Below, in pieces: positions 8,290 through 17,403 of a stretch of 64,000 nucleotides of DNA; the first letter of the stretch is position 1; each line of letters begins with the position of its first letter. The DNA comes from Pseudothauera rhizosphaerae (GTDB lineage: Bacteria; Pseudomonadota; Gammaproteobacteria; Burkholderiales; Rhodocyclaceae), in NCBI RefSeq assembly GCF_004801305.1, contig NZ_SSOD01000016.1:1-64000 (forward strand). Reading direction: 5' to 3'. Position numbers and translations under genes: made by a program. Below the pieces are notes generated by a model that was not told where the DNA came from, did no database searches, and worked only from the letters and a program-made list of their open reading frames with translations.

Positions 8290-8459
8290 CCCGCACCGAA
8301 CTGATGCGCGCCATCAACGACCTGATGACCGCCGCCGGATGCAGCCTCACCGAAGACCAGGATGCCGTGCTCGCCGCGGCACTGGCGGTGTTGCTGCCGC
8401 AATACGTCAACGCGGCGCAGATGCCGGAAAAGAAAAATCAACAGGAGGCCGCACGATGA
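8286..8459 (+). CDS. Small phage protein of unknown function
   Basis: 57-residue protein beginning MTRTELMRAINDLMTAAG. Its ATG overlaps the methyltransferase stop and its own stop overlaps the next ATG, so it is embedded in a coupled operon, which is the main support for it being real. The sequence suggests two short helices and a charged tail. No family is recognised. Confidence 0.6.
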   Translation: MTRTELMRAINDLMTAAGCSLTEDQDAVLAAALAVLLPQYVNAAQMPEKKNQQEAAR

Positions 8460-8851
8460 GCATCCTCACTCAACTGCAGGCGGCGAACTCGGCGCCTGCC
8501 GATCCGGCTGCCGTGCCGCATGACTTCGCGCTGCTCTTCGGGCTGGTGCCGCCACTTGCACGGCCGAAGCGCGCAAAGGTGCGCGCGCATCTGCTCGACG
8601 TGCCGGACGATGCTGTAGCGGCCCAGGCGATCAAAACGCCGAAGGCCCGCCCCACGGTGGCGGCGCAGAAGGACTCCATCATGACTGCCCTGGACGCTGC
8701 GGAATACCCGCTGCGCCGCTGCGAGGTATCGGAGCGCACCGGCATTCCGCCCGAGCGCGTCGGCGACTTGCTGCAACTGCTGCGCATCGCCGGCCGCGCG
8801 AAGTCGACCGGGCGCGGCGAAGGCTGCCTCTGGTCGCCCATCAAGACATAG
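8456..8851 (+). CDS. Putative winged-helix phage protein
   Basis: 131 residues. Residues about 70-131 (DSIMTALDAAEYPLRRCEVS, ERTGIPPERVGDLLQLLRIAG, then a basic turn and CLWSP) have the spacing of a helix-turn-helix followed by a wing, as in small phage DNA-binding regulators. The N-terminal 65 residues are Ala/Pro-rich and probably flexible. Assignment is by pattern only. It ends a run of four-base overlaps; a 200-base gap with strong secondary structure follows. Confidence 0.5.
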   Translation: MSILTQLQAANSAPADPAAVPHDFALLFGLVPPLARPKRAKVRAHLLDVPDDAVAAQAIKTPKARPTVAAQKDSIMTALDAAEYPLRRCEVSERTGIPPERVGDLLQLLRIAGRAKSTGRGEGCLWSPIKT

Positions 8852-8856
8852 CCCGC

Positions 8857-8914
8857 GGCATAACTTCCGGTTGCTCGCCCCGCAGGCCATCGGCCTGCAG
8901 TCTGGCACATGCCG
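8857..8914 (+). repeat. Possible decayed attC-like palindrome
   Basis: GGCATAAC at 8857-8864 equals the left box of the well-formed site at 9935-10002. It lies six bases after the preceding stop codon and is followed by a hairpin GCAGGCC-ATC-GGCCTGC and then ATGCC. The right-hand GTT box and the inner GTAAC/GTTGAC arms are missing. The rest of 8865-9058 shows no gene I can support. Confidence 0.25.
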
Positions 8915-9058
8915 GGGCTCGCCGGTCGGCGCGGGCGCGGGTTGGAGCTGAAACCCCGCGCCGACTCCACCTGTACGCGCACAGCCGGCCATGCCCAGTT
9001 CATCGGGCTGCGCGTTCAATGTGCCGAAGGCCGGCACAACCCCAACACCAGGAACATC

Positions 9059-9118
9059 ATGACCACCATCACGCCCATCGCCGCGGCGCAAATCGCACTG
9101 CAGGAGCGCCAAGAATGA
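9059..9118 (+). CDS. Possible 19-residue leader peptide
   Basis: ATG 9059 has AGGAA seven bases upstream and opens a 19-codon frame (MTTITPIAAAQIALQERQE) whose stop overlaps the ATG of the next gene by four bases. The ribosome binding site and the coupling overlap are the only evidence. It could simply bring ribosomes to the 62-residue gene. Confidence 0.3.
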   Translation: MTTITPIAAAQIALQERQE

Positions 9119-9303
9119 CCGCCGCCACCCATACCCTTTCGCGCGAATTCGACAACGGTCGCATTGTTACCGTGACGGTCTCGGGCCAGGCCGACATCGA
9201 CGACATCGTCGACGTCATGCGCGGGTTTCTGGTCCAGCTTGGCTATCACCCCGATGTCGCCAAACGCCTGCATCTGGCTGATGAAGAGGACGATTCGCGA
9301 TGA
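9115..9303 (+). CDS. Small phage protein of unknown function
   Basis: 62 residues: an N-terminal part of alternating hydrophobic and charged residues (SREFDNGRIVTVTVSG, likely two beta strands) followed by a helix and an acidic end. Start and stop both overlap neighbouring frames by four bases, indicating translational coupling with the downstream Ead/Ea22-like gene. I recognise no named family. Confidence 0.55.
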   Translation: MTAATHTLSREFDNGRIVTVTVSGQADIDDIVDVMRGFLVQLGYHPDVAKRLHLADEEDDSR

Positions 9304-9941
9304 CCGACGACGAAATCCAGGCCGTCGAGTTCGCCCCTACGCTTCAGTCAGGCAACTACGTCCCCATGTTCTGGGTGCGCCTGTGCAGCGACGGCGGCTA
9401 CGAAGGCCCGATCCACAATGACCGCATCGAGGATGTCCGCAAGCACTCTGGCGCATGGACGCCGCTGTACCTGGGTGCCGCGACGCCCGTGCCGGCTGTG
9501 GCGCCACATCTCGGTGGGCCAATGATCGACCGTGAATTGCTGGACCTGGAGCGGCTGGCACTGGATGCGACTCCCGGCCCATGGATTGCGTGCGGGCCGC
9601 ACTACGGAGCCCCACATCCTCAATACTTCGATGCGGTCGTGCTTGATGAGGCCAAGGACGGCGGACAGGGAATCGCCCTCGCGCCTGACGGCATGGGCGA
9701 ATCTGGATCGCCCGACATGGCATTCATCGCCGCCGCCAACCCCGTCGTCGTGCTCGATCTGATCAGACGGCTTCGCGCTGCGGAAGCGGCTGCAGGCCGC
9801 GCGAAGAAATTTGCCGACGAACGAGACAAGGCGAGGCTGGAGAACACGAAGCTGAAAGCCGCGCTGGAAGAAATCCGGCACAGCACATACCTACGGCACG
9901 CGACTGCCGTGGCTGCGATAGCGCTGGGCCATGAGGCATAA
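9300..9941 (+). CDS. Ead/Ea22-like phage protein
   Basis: 213 residues. Middle features ALDATPGPW (about 89-97) and DMAFIAAANPVVVLDLIRRL (about 139-158) are the typical signature of Ead/Ea22-like lambdoid early-region proteins, whose biochemical role is unknown. Residues about 160-190 (AAEAAAGRAKKFADERDKAR onward) form a predicted coiled coil. The N-terminal 75 residues resemble no family I can name. Its TAA stop (9939-9941) lies inside the left box of the attC-like site, as in integron cassettes. Confidence 0.65.
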   Translation: MTDDEIQAVEFAPTLQSGNYVPMFWVRLCSDGGYEGPIHNDRIEDVRKHSGAWTPLYLGAATPVPAVAPHLGGPMIDRELLDLERLALDATPGPWIACGPHYGAPHPQYFDAVVLDEAKDGGQGIALAPDGMGESGSPDMAFIAAANPVVVLDLIRRLRAAEAAAGRAKKFADERDKARLENTKLKAALEEIRHSTYLRHATAVAAIALGHEA

Positions 9942-10002
9942 CGTTGGAAGTAACCGGAAGCCCGCCGCAGGCGGGCTGTCCGGTTGACTGAAATGTTATG
10001 CC
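9935..10002 (+). repeat. attC-like recombination site 1
   Basis: 68-bp imperfect palindrome with nested arms in integron attC order: outer GGCATAAC (9935-9942) pairs with GTTATGCC (9995-10002); 9-base unpaired spacers; inner AACCGGA (9952-9958) pairs with TCCGGTT (9979-9985); AGCCCGCC (9959-9966) pairs with GGCGGGCT (9970-9977); loop GCA. G9978 is an extrahelical base on the right arm, and GTAAC versus GTTGAC gives another. The predicted crossover is between G9995 and T9996. It contains the stop codon of the preceding gene. Confidence 0.7.
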
Positions 10003-10024
10003 AGAGACAACTACGGAGAAAAAG

Positions 10025-10276
10025 ATGGAAAACGACACTCGCTACCCCTACACCTACGCTGCCGATTTCTTGCGCGGGTTGGCCGGATATGGGGAAGGTG
10101 GAACGAAACTCTCTCGGTCGGGCGCGAGCCAGGTGCTGCAGGGGATCGCCGCCGCACTCGGCATGGATGACGCGGAGTTGGCTCGGAAGCTTGCCGACCA
10201 CTACAAGGCCAACGAAGACGCGATCACCGAGAAGTCCGCCAAGGCGTTCATGGTGGCGCAAGGCTATGCGGGCTAA
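10025..10276 (+). CDS. Cassette-borne small protein of unknown function
   Basis: 83-residue soluble protein (MENDTRYPYTYAADFLRGLA onward) with a predicted helical C-terminal half ending KAFMVAQGYAG. ATG 10025 is preceded by GGAG at good spacing. The gene fills the interval between two attC-like sites and its TAA stop lies inside the left box of the second one, the classic layout of a single-gene integron cassette of 366 bp (9996-10361). I recognise no family. Confidence 0.65.
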   Translation: MENDTRYPYTYAADFLRGLAGYGEGGTKLSRSGASQVLQGIAAALGMDDAELARKLADHYKANEDAITEKSAKAFMVAQGYAG

Positions 10277-10367
10277 CGCCAGCGTAACCGGCCTTGCGCC
10301 GGGAAAGGACTGAAAATGAGCAACGAACCGCCGCCGGCGCAAGGTCCGGTTGACGTAACTGTTGGGC
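10271..10367 (+). repeat. attC-like recombination site 2
   Basis: 97-bp site. Outer boxes GGCTAAC (10271-10277) and GTTGGGC (10361-10367; a perfect match to the attC core GTTRRRY). Inner arms AACCGG plus CCTTGCGCC (10286-10300) pair with GGCGCAAGG (10336-10344) and CCGGTT (10346-10351), leaving T10345 extrahelical. As in site 1 the right arm reads GGTTGAC then an 8-9 base spacer. A 35-base terminal loop contains the start codon of the next gene (10316). Confidence 0.7.
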
Positions 10368-10552
10368 GGCAATATCGGCTGCTGACACGCGCCGACAGAA
10401 TTGATCACGACGACGAGTTCCTGCAGGAAGATTGCGAGACTTGGCAGATTGACCCGTTGCATATTTTCGCCGGTATGGAGTATTGCCCAGGCGTTCTTCG
10501 TCCAGCACGTCGAAAACTGCCGCCCAACGCCGGAGGTAACGCGCGTGAGTGA
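10316..10552 (+). CDS. Phage-type protein with FAGMxYxPG motif, starts inside attC-like site
   Basis: 78 residues. The segment DEFLQEDCETW followed by FAGMEYCPGVLRPARRK resembles a family of small phage hypotheticals. ATG 10316 has AAAGGA seven bases upstream and lies in the terminal loop of site 2, so the first 15 residues are encoded by the recombination site. The stop (10550-10552) lies in the loop of site 3. The core of the protein is cassette-borne (10362-10578); recombination would swap its N-terminus. Function unknown. Confidence 0.55.
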   Translation: MSNEPPPAQGPVDVTVGRQYRLLTRADRIDHDDEFLQEDCETWQIDPLHIFAGMEYCPGVLRPARRKLPPNAGGNARE

Positions 10553-10584
10553 AACGAACGTCGCCGTTGACCGGCGTGTTGTGC
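10522..10584 (+). repeat. attC-like recombination site 3
   Basis: 63-bp site with outer boxes GCCCAAC (10522-10528; a perfect RYYYAAC) and GTTGTGC (10578-10584), 8-9 base spacers, and inner GTAACG (10536-10541) facing CGTTGAC (10565-10571) with short CG steps toward the loop and extrahelical bases. Its left box, extended to 10519-10528, is the exact reverse complement of 10361-10370, the first bases of the same cassette. This is expected when a cassette circle is inserted at G/TT. Confidence 0.65.
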
Positions 10585-10838
10585 GTGCGCTGATGCTGGA
10601 CGACCTGATAACCGCTGCTGTGCAACTTGCCGGCGAGGATGCCGTGAGCTGTGGCGCGAGACTGTGGCAAAGCGAGGGAGGCCGAGCCTGCCCGCTGGGC
10701 TGGGGCGGCTGCAGCCAACCGGTGTACGTGGACCTGAAAACAGGTGAGTACGACTACGGCGCCACTGGCGGACCGGGACATGCTGACTGCACAAGGAACT
10801 GCCGGCATGGGATGCAGCGGTGCACGGATGATGACTGA
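10545..10838 (+). CDS. Phage-type Cys-rich small protein
   Basis: 97 residues from GTG 10545, with GGAGG about nine bases upstream; the start lies in the loop of attC-like site 3. The core ARLWQSEGGRACPLGWGGCS then VYVDLKTGEYDYG and GGPGHADC is a pattern I associate with small phage proteins; four or five Cys and a His could bind a metal. The stop lies four bases before another left box (10842). Function unknown. Confidence 0.6.
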   Translation: MSETNVAVDRRVVRALMLDDLITAAVQLAGEDAVSCGARLWQSEGGRACPLGWGGCSQPVYVDLKTGEYDYGATGGPGHADCTRNCRHGMQRCTDDD

Positions 10839-10841
10839 GCC

Positions 10842-10883
10842 GCACAACACCTGATATCCGTCACCTGCCGCCTATCAAGGCAG
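10842..10883 (+). repeat. Left half of an attC-like site (truncated)
   Basis: GCACAAC (10842-10848) is the exact reverse complement of GTTGTGC at 10578-10584, the start of the same cassette; the match extends to 8 bases. After 11 bases come GTCACC and a CTGCC/GGCAG stem (10865-10883), then the right arm and GTT box are missing. This looks like the end of the array, cut by other phage sequence. Confidence 0.45.
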
Positions 10884-10895
10884 CACCCCACCAGA

Positions 10896-10925
10896 CCGCA
10901 GCCACGAGCTGCGGTTTTTCGTTTT
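10896..10925 (+). terminator. Rho-independent terminator
   Basis: CCGCAGC (10896-10902), loop CACGA, GCTGCGG (10908-10914), then TTTTTCGTTTT. A strong stem with U-tract that ends the early-gene transcript just before the integrase genes. Confidence 0.85.
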
Positions 10926-10938
10926 CATGAGGGCGCCC

Positions 10939-11130
10939 ATGCACATCCTGTCCGACGACCAGATCATCGAGATCACGCGGCGCGTGCGGCCAAGCGCACA
11001 GCGGCGTATGCTCGACTTCCTCAAAATCCCCTACCGCCAACGCCCGGACGGCACTCCGGTTGTCTTTGAGGCCGACATCCATGCGCCCCCGAAAGAAAGA
11101 TCGTCAGCTCCCCGCCTGCGTCTACCTTAA
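10939..11130 (+). CDS. DUF4224 protein (integrase-associated)
   Basis: 63 residues: MHILSDDQIIEITRRVRPSA, then a FLKIPYRQRPDGTPVVFEA segment typical of DUF4224, a small domain found directly upstream of, and overlapping, phage tyrosine integrases. It is probably a small DNA-binding helper, analogous in size to excisionases, but that is not shown. ATG 10939 has GAGGG five bases upstream; an in-frame ATG at 10927 is possible. It overlaps the integrase gene by 50 bases. Confidence 0.75.
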   Translation: MHILSDDQIIEITRRVRPSAQRRMLDFLKIPYRQRPDGTPVVFEADIHAPPKERSSAPRLRLP

Positions 11131-12061
11131 GCACGGCGCCTACTACTACGTCAAACACGGGAAATGGACGCGGATCGGCACTGGCCTGGAAGCCGCGCTG
11201 CGCGAATACGCCCGCCTGCAGTGCCAGCGGTCAGGCGGCATGGTGGCCCTGATCGAGCGCATGTTGCCGGCCATCCTGGCGGGCCGCGCGCCGGCAACCG
11301 TCCGCAAGTACCGGACCTATGCGCGATACCTGCAGTCCGCGTTTGAAGAGTTCTCCCCGCAGCAGATCACGCAGGCCGACGTGGTGCAACTGCGCCGGCA
11401 CTTGGCCTGCAGCCCGTCGAAGTGCAACGGCGTAATCTCCGTGCTACGGATGGTCTTCGACATGGCGCTGGAAGAGCGCATCGTCGAGTTCAACCCATGC
11501 AGCGGCATCAAGACGGTCCGCCCCGGAAAGCGCACCCGGCGCGTTGAAATGCACGAACTGGAAGCCATCAAGGCCCGCGCCCCGGCACGCCTCGCGGTCA
11601 TCCTTGACCTGTGCTATCTCACCGGGCAGCGCATCGGCGACGTGCTCAAGATCGCCCGCGCCGACCTGCGCGAAGAAGGCATCTACGTCGAGCAGCAAAA
11701 AACCGGAGCCCGCGTGCTGGTGCGCTGGAATGCAGACCTTCGTGCCGCAGTGGATCGCGCGAAGGCGCTGCATGGTGCCGTGGCAGGAATGTATCTACTC
11801 AAGGGCAGTAAGGGCCGGCCGCCGTCCTACAACGGCGTGTGGAAGGCGTACAACATCGCCAGGAAACAAGCCGGCGTGCACGATGTCGTCATCCACGATC
11901 TGCGAGCCATGTCCGGCACCGAAGCCGACAACCAAGGCGCAGACCCGCAGAAGCTACTCGGACACACAGACCGCAGGATGACCGAGCGCTACCTGCGGGA
12001 CAGGAAGGTTGCGCAGGCGGATGGGCCGAGTTTTAGACGTGTCCAAAATAATGAGCGCTGA
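11081..12061 (+). CDS. Phage tyrosine integrase
   Basis: 326 residues. The N-terminal MRPRKKDRQLPACVYLKHG segment through about residue 50 is the short arm-type-binding part; a core-binding domain follows (about 70-150). Catalytic residues are visible: Arg in TGQRIGDVL, Lys in QQKTGARV, His and Arg in HDLRAMSG, His in LGHTDRRM and the nucleophile Tyr in TERYLR. It lacks the extra segment of integron IntI enzymes, so it is a phage integrase that moves the whole prophage. It is the last prophage gene, 26 bp before gloB. Confidence 0.9.
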   Translation: MRPRKKDRQLPACVYLKHGAYYYVKHGKWTRIGTGLEAALREYARLQCQRSGGMVALIERMLPAILAGRAPATVRKYRTYARYLQSAFEEFSPQQITQADVVQLRRHLACSPSKCNGVISVLRMVFDMALEERIVEFNPCSGIKTVRPGKRTRRVEMHELEAIKARAPARLAVILDLCYLTGQRIGDVLKIARADLREEGIYVEQQKTGARVLVRWNADLRAAVDRAKALHGAVAGMYLLKGSKGRPPSYNGVWKAYNIARKQAGVHDVVIHDLRAMSGTEADNQGADPQKLLGHTDRRMTERYLRDRKVAQADGPSFRRVQNNER

Positions 12062-12087
12062 AGCCGCACCATTACTGAGGAAAAGAG

Positions 12088-12849
12088 ATGGACATTATCC
12101 CCCTTCCCGCCTTTCGCGATAACTACATCTGGTTGTTGCGCACCGGGCACGACGCCGCGGTGGTCGATCCGGGCGACGCCGAGGTGGTGGAAAACCACCT
12201 TGCGGAACAGGGGCTTGCGCTGCGGGCCGTGCTGCTGACCCACCATCACGCCGACCACGTGGGCGGCGTCGGCGAACTGCTGGGGCGCCACCGCGTACCG
12301 GTGTTCGGGCCCGCCGGCGAGTCCATCGCCGGGGTCGACCACCCGGTGAAGGAAGGCGACGAGGTGGCGCTGCCCGGGTTCCCGCTGCGCTTCACGGTGC
12401 TCGACGTGCCGGGGCATACCGCCGGCCACGTCGCTTACCGCGCGCCGGGCCTGATCTTTCCGGGCGACACACTGTTCTCCGCCGGCTGCGGTCGGTTGCT
12501 GGGCGGCACGGCAGCGCAGTTGTTCGCCTCCCTCGAACGCCTGGCGGCGCTGCCGGAGGATACCGCGCTGTATTGCGCGCACGAATACACGCTGGCCAAC
12601 CTCGCCTTCGCACACGCGGCCGAACCGCACAATCCGGCGCGGGACGAGTACGCGGCCGCGTGCGCGGCACGGCGCGCCCATGGCCTGCCCACGTTGCCTT
12701 CCACGATCGGCCTGGAACGGCGCGTCAATCCTTTCCTGCGGGTTCGCGAACCCGGCGTGATCGACGCCGTGGCCCGCCATTCGGGGCAGACACCCGCGGG
12801 GCCGGAAGCGTGCTTCGCCGCCCTGCGGCGGTGGAAGGACACGTTCTGA
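12088..12849 (+). CDS. gloB: Hydroxyacylglutathione hydrolase (glyoxalase II)
   Basis: 253 residues, normal length. Metallo-beta-lactamase motif THHHADHVGG (about 51-60), later PGHTAGHVAY (about 109-118), FPGDTLFSAGCGR and CAHEYTLANLAFA are diagnostic of glyoxalase II. It hydrolyses S-D-lactoylglutathione to D-lactate and glutathione in methylglyoxal detoxification. It has its own AGGAAAAG ribosome binding site at 12078-12085. The prophage ends only 26 bases upstream, so the native promoter has been displaced or gloB depends on a phage-borne one. Confidence 0.95.
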   Translation: MDIIPLPAFRDNYIWLLRTGHDAAVVDPGDAEVVENHLAEQGLALRAVLLTHHHADHVGGVGELLGRHRVPVFGPAGESIAGVDHPVKEGDEVALPGFPLRFTVLDVPGHTAGHVAYRAPGLIFPGDTLFSAGCGRLLGGTAAQLFASLERLAALPEDTALYCAHEYTLANLAFAHAAEPHNPARDEYAAACAARRAHGLPTLPSTIGLERRVNPFLRVREPGVIDAVARHSGQTPAGPEACFAALRRWKDTF

Positions 12850-12876
12850 ACGCTGCCCGCCGGACGGGCGGCGGCC

Positions 12877-13848
12877 TCAGCAGACGTTTTCGGCTTCGCC
12901 CTGGGGCGGCGCGATGGCGACGCGGTTGCGCCCGGTGCTCTTGGCCCGGTAGAGCGCCTCGTCGGCCTGCTTGAGCAGGCGGGCGTGTCCGTCTTCGTCG
13001 CCGGCTTGCGGCACGGTGCAGGCCAGGCCGATGCTGATGGTCACCACCGGCGCCGCCGCCGAGAAGCGGTGGGTGATCCCCAGCTCCTGCACCGCCTGGC
13101 GCATGGCTTCGGCCACGATCCCCGCGCCCGTTTCATGGGTGCCCGGCAGGATCACCACGAATTCCTCGCCACCGTAGCGTGCGGCCAGGTCCGAGGAGCG
13201 GTGCACCGAGTCCGCCAGCGTGCGCGCCACCGCCTTCAGGCATTCGTCGCCGACCTGGTGGCCGTAGTTGTCGTTGAAGGGCTTGAAGAAATCCACGTCG
13301 ATCAGCAGCAGCGCGAGGGGCTGGCGCTCGCGCGCGCAGCGCCGCCACTCCTTGAGCAGGGTCTCGTCGAAGCGCCGGCGGTTGGCGATGCCGGTCAATC
13401 CGTCTGCGGAGGACAAACGGGTCAGCTCCCGGTTGGCTTCGTCGAGCTTGCGCGTGAGCACCAGCAGCGAATAGCGCATCTGCGCGATGCGCTGCATCGC
13501 CCGCACCTTGGCCTTGAGCACGATTTCGGAAACGGGCTTGATCAGGTAATCGTCGCCGCCGACCTCGATGCCGCGCTCCAGGTCCTCGTCGCCGGTGCGG
13601 GCGGTAAGGAAGATGATGGGCGTCCACATGCCGTCCTTCTCCAGTTGGCGGATGCGGCGCGCCACCTCGAAGCCGTCCATGCCCGGCATGATGACGTCGA
13701 GCAGGACCAGGTCGGGGCGCTCGCTCTTGAACGCCTCGATGCCCGCTTCGCCATTGCGTGCGTGCACGGCCTCGAGCCCCATCTTGCGAAGCTGGTGGCA
13801 GACCAGTGTCGCGCTGGTAAGCGTGTCCTCGATGACCAGGGCTTTCAT
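12877..13848 (-). CDS. Response regulator diguanylate cyclase (REC-GGDEF)
   Basis: 323 residues. An N-terminal receiver (MKALVIEDTLTSATLV; phosphoacceptor Asp in LVLLDVIMPGMDG, about residue 53; Lys in YLIKPVSE) joins a GGDEF domain through a helix. The active-site loop is GGEEF (in AARYGGEEFVVILP, about 236-249), a functional variant. It makes c-di-GMP on phosphorylation; the PleD/WspR-type layout is clear, the partner kinase is not in the window. ATG 13848 is chosen because residues encoded upstream do not fit the receiver fold. It separates gloB from mltD and reads against both. Confidence 0.92.
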   Translation of the reverse strand: MKALVIEDTLTSATLVCHQLRKMGLEAVHARNGEAGIEAFKSERPDLVLLDVIMPGMDGFEVARRIRQLEKDGMWTPIIFLTARTGDEDLERGIEVGGDDYLIKPVSEIVLKAKVRAMQRIAQMRYSLLVLTRKLDEANRELTRLSSADGLTGIANRRRFDETLLKEWRRCARERQPLALLLIDVDFFKPFNDNYGHQVGDECLKAVARTLADSVHRSSDLAARYGGEEFVVILPGTHETGAGIVAEAMRQAVQELGITHRFSAAAPVVTISIGLACTVPQAGDEDGHARLLKQADEALYRAKSTGRNRVAIAPPQGEAENVC

Positions 13849-14006
13849 GAAAACGGCAAACGTGGCGCCATCTGACGAATGGCGTAATCGTAGCAGGAGC
13901 AACCCATGCAGGCATGGGGATCGGAAGGAATCTCGCCCTCAAGTTTGACGTATCGCCATCCCGGTCGATAGACTTGTGAAGTTTTTCACACTTTGCATCG
14001 GCACCC

Positions 14007-15245
14007 ATGGCGACACGCACCGCCCTGACCTGCTGCCTGGCGCTGTGTCTGTGCCGTTCGGCATTCGCGCAGCCCGTCGAGGCTGAGCCGCCGCGGGTGG
14101 ACGCGCCGATCGCACTGCTGTCGCCGGCGCCGGCCGCATCCTTCGCCGATCACGCCGACATCCTGCCCGCCGTCCTCGGGCCGCAACTGCGGGTCATCAC
14201 GCTGGATCTGACCCGCCCCGCCAACGACGTGTGGGACCGCATCCGGCGCGGCTTCGCGATGCCCGACCTGGATGGCGGGCTGGTGGAGAAATACCAGCGC
14301 CACTACCTCGAACGCCCGGGTTTCCTGCAGCAGGTCTTCGCGCGCGGCGGGCGCTACCTGTACCACATCGTCAACGAGCTCGAAGCCCGCGGCCTGCCCA
14401 CCGAACTGGCGCTGCTGCCCATGGTGGAGAGCAACTACAACCCGCTCGCCTATTCCCGCGCCAAGGCCTCGGGCCTGTGGCAGTTCATCCCCTCCACCGG
14501 CCGCCACTACAAGCTCACCCAGGACAAGTGGATCGACGAGCGGCGCGACGTGATCGCCTCCACCGAAGCAGCGCTCGAATACCTGCAGTACATCTACGAA
14601 CTGCACGGCGACTGGCATCTGGCGCTCGCCGCCTACAACTGGGGCGAAGGCGCCGTGAGCCGGGCGCTGCAGCGCAACGAGGACGCCGGCCTGCCCACCG
14701 AGTACGTCCACTTGCGCATGCCGAGCGAAACGCGCAACTACGTACCCAAGCTGCAGGCGCTGAAGAACATCGTGATGAACCCGGAGCAGTTCGGCTTCGA
14801 ACTGCCCTACGTGGCCAACCGGCCCCATTTCGTCACCGTGGAGTCGCCGGTGGGCGTGGACCTGGCCACGGCCGCGCGGCTGGCCGAGATGCCGATCGGC
14901 GAATTCCTGGCCCTCAATCCCGCTTTCAACCGCCCGGCCATCACCCGCAGCGGACACAGCCTGGTGGTGCCGGCCGAGCGCGCCGACGAGTTCGAAGAGC
15001 GCCTGCGCACGCTGGCCGATGCCGGCCCCCTGTGGGGCACCTACCGCCTCAAGCGGGGCGAGACCCTGGCCACGGTCGCCAAGCGCCATCGCCTGACGCT
15101 GGCCCAGTTGCGCCAGCTCAACGGCCTCACCGCCCGCAGCCGGACCGCGACCGGCTACGCGTTGCTGGTGCCCAAGGGCGGCGATCCGCGCGGCGCGCTG
15201 GCGGTGAGCGGCATGATTCCGCTCAAGGTGCGCGCCGTGAAGTAA
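14007..15245 (+). CDS. mltD: Membrane-bound lytic murein transglycosylase D
   Basis: 412 residues. Signal peptide ending near AFAQ (about residue 22). The SLT domain (about 115-230) contains MVESNYNPLAYSRAKASGLW with the catalytic Glu and then FIPSTGRHY. The C-terminus carries a recognisable LysM at about 345-390 (GTYRLKRGETLATVAKRH). Cleaves glycan strands with 1,6-anhydro product formation. No lipobox Cys is placed right after the signal peptide, so it may be soluble in the periplasm rather than a lipoprotein. Confidence 0.92.
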   Translation: MATRTALTCCLALCLCRSAFAQPVEAEPPRVDAPIALLSPAPAASFADHADILPAVLGPQLRVITLDLTRPANDVWDRIRRGFAMPDLDGGLVEKYQRHYLERPGFLQQVFARGGRYLYHIVNELEARGLPTELALLPMVESNYNPLAYSRAKASGLWQFIPSTGRHYKLTQDKWIDERRDVIASTEAALEYLQYIYELHGDWHLALAAYNWGEGAVSRALQRNEDAGLPTEYVHLRMPSETRNYVPKLQALKNIVMNPEQFGFELPYVANRPHFVTVESPVGVDLATAARLAEMPIGEFLALNPAFNRPAITRSGHSLVVPAERADEFEERLRTLADAGPLWGTYRLKRGETLATVAKRHRLTLAQLRQLNGLTARSRTATGYALLVPKGGDPRGALAVSGMIPLKVRAVK

Positions 15246-15306
15246 GCGGCGCAGCCGCCGCCTGGAATGTCCCGCGCCTTCCCTGAACGCACCGGCCGTT
15301 TCCGGC

Positions 15307-17349
<2,043 letters not shown>

Positions 17350-17403
17350 CGGCGGATGGAACTGCGGATGTGAAAAGGGCCGCTTGCGCGGCCCCGGTGA
17401 AGC

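Noticed and set aside
11081-12061. The tyrosine recombinase as an integron integrase for the attC-like sites
   Set aside because: It lacks the extra IntI segment, carries a phage-type N-terminus and an upstream DUF4224 gene, and lies at the prophage end; it is a phage integrase.
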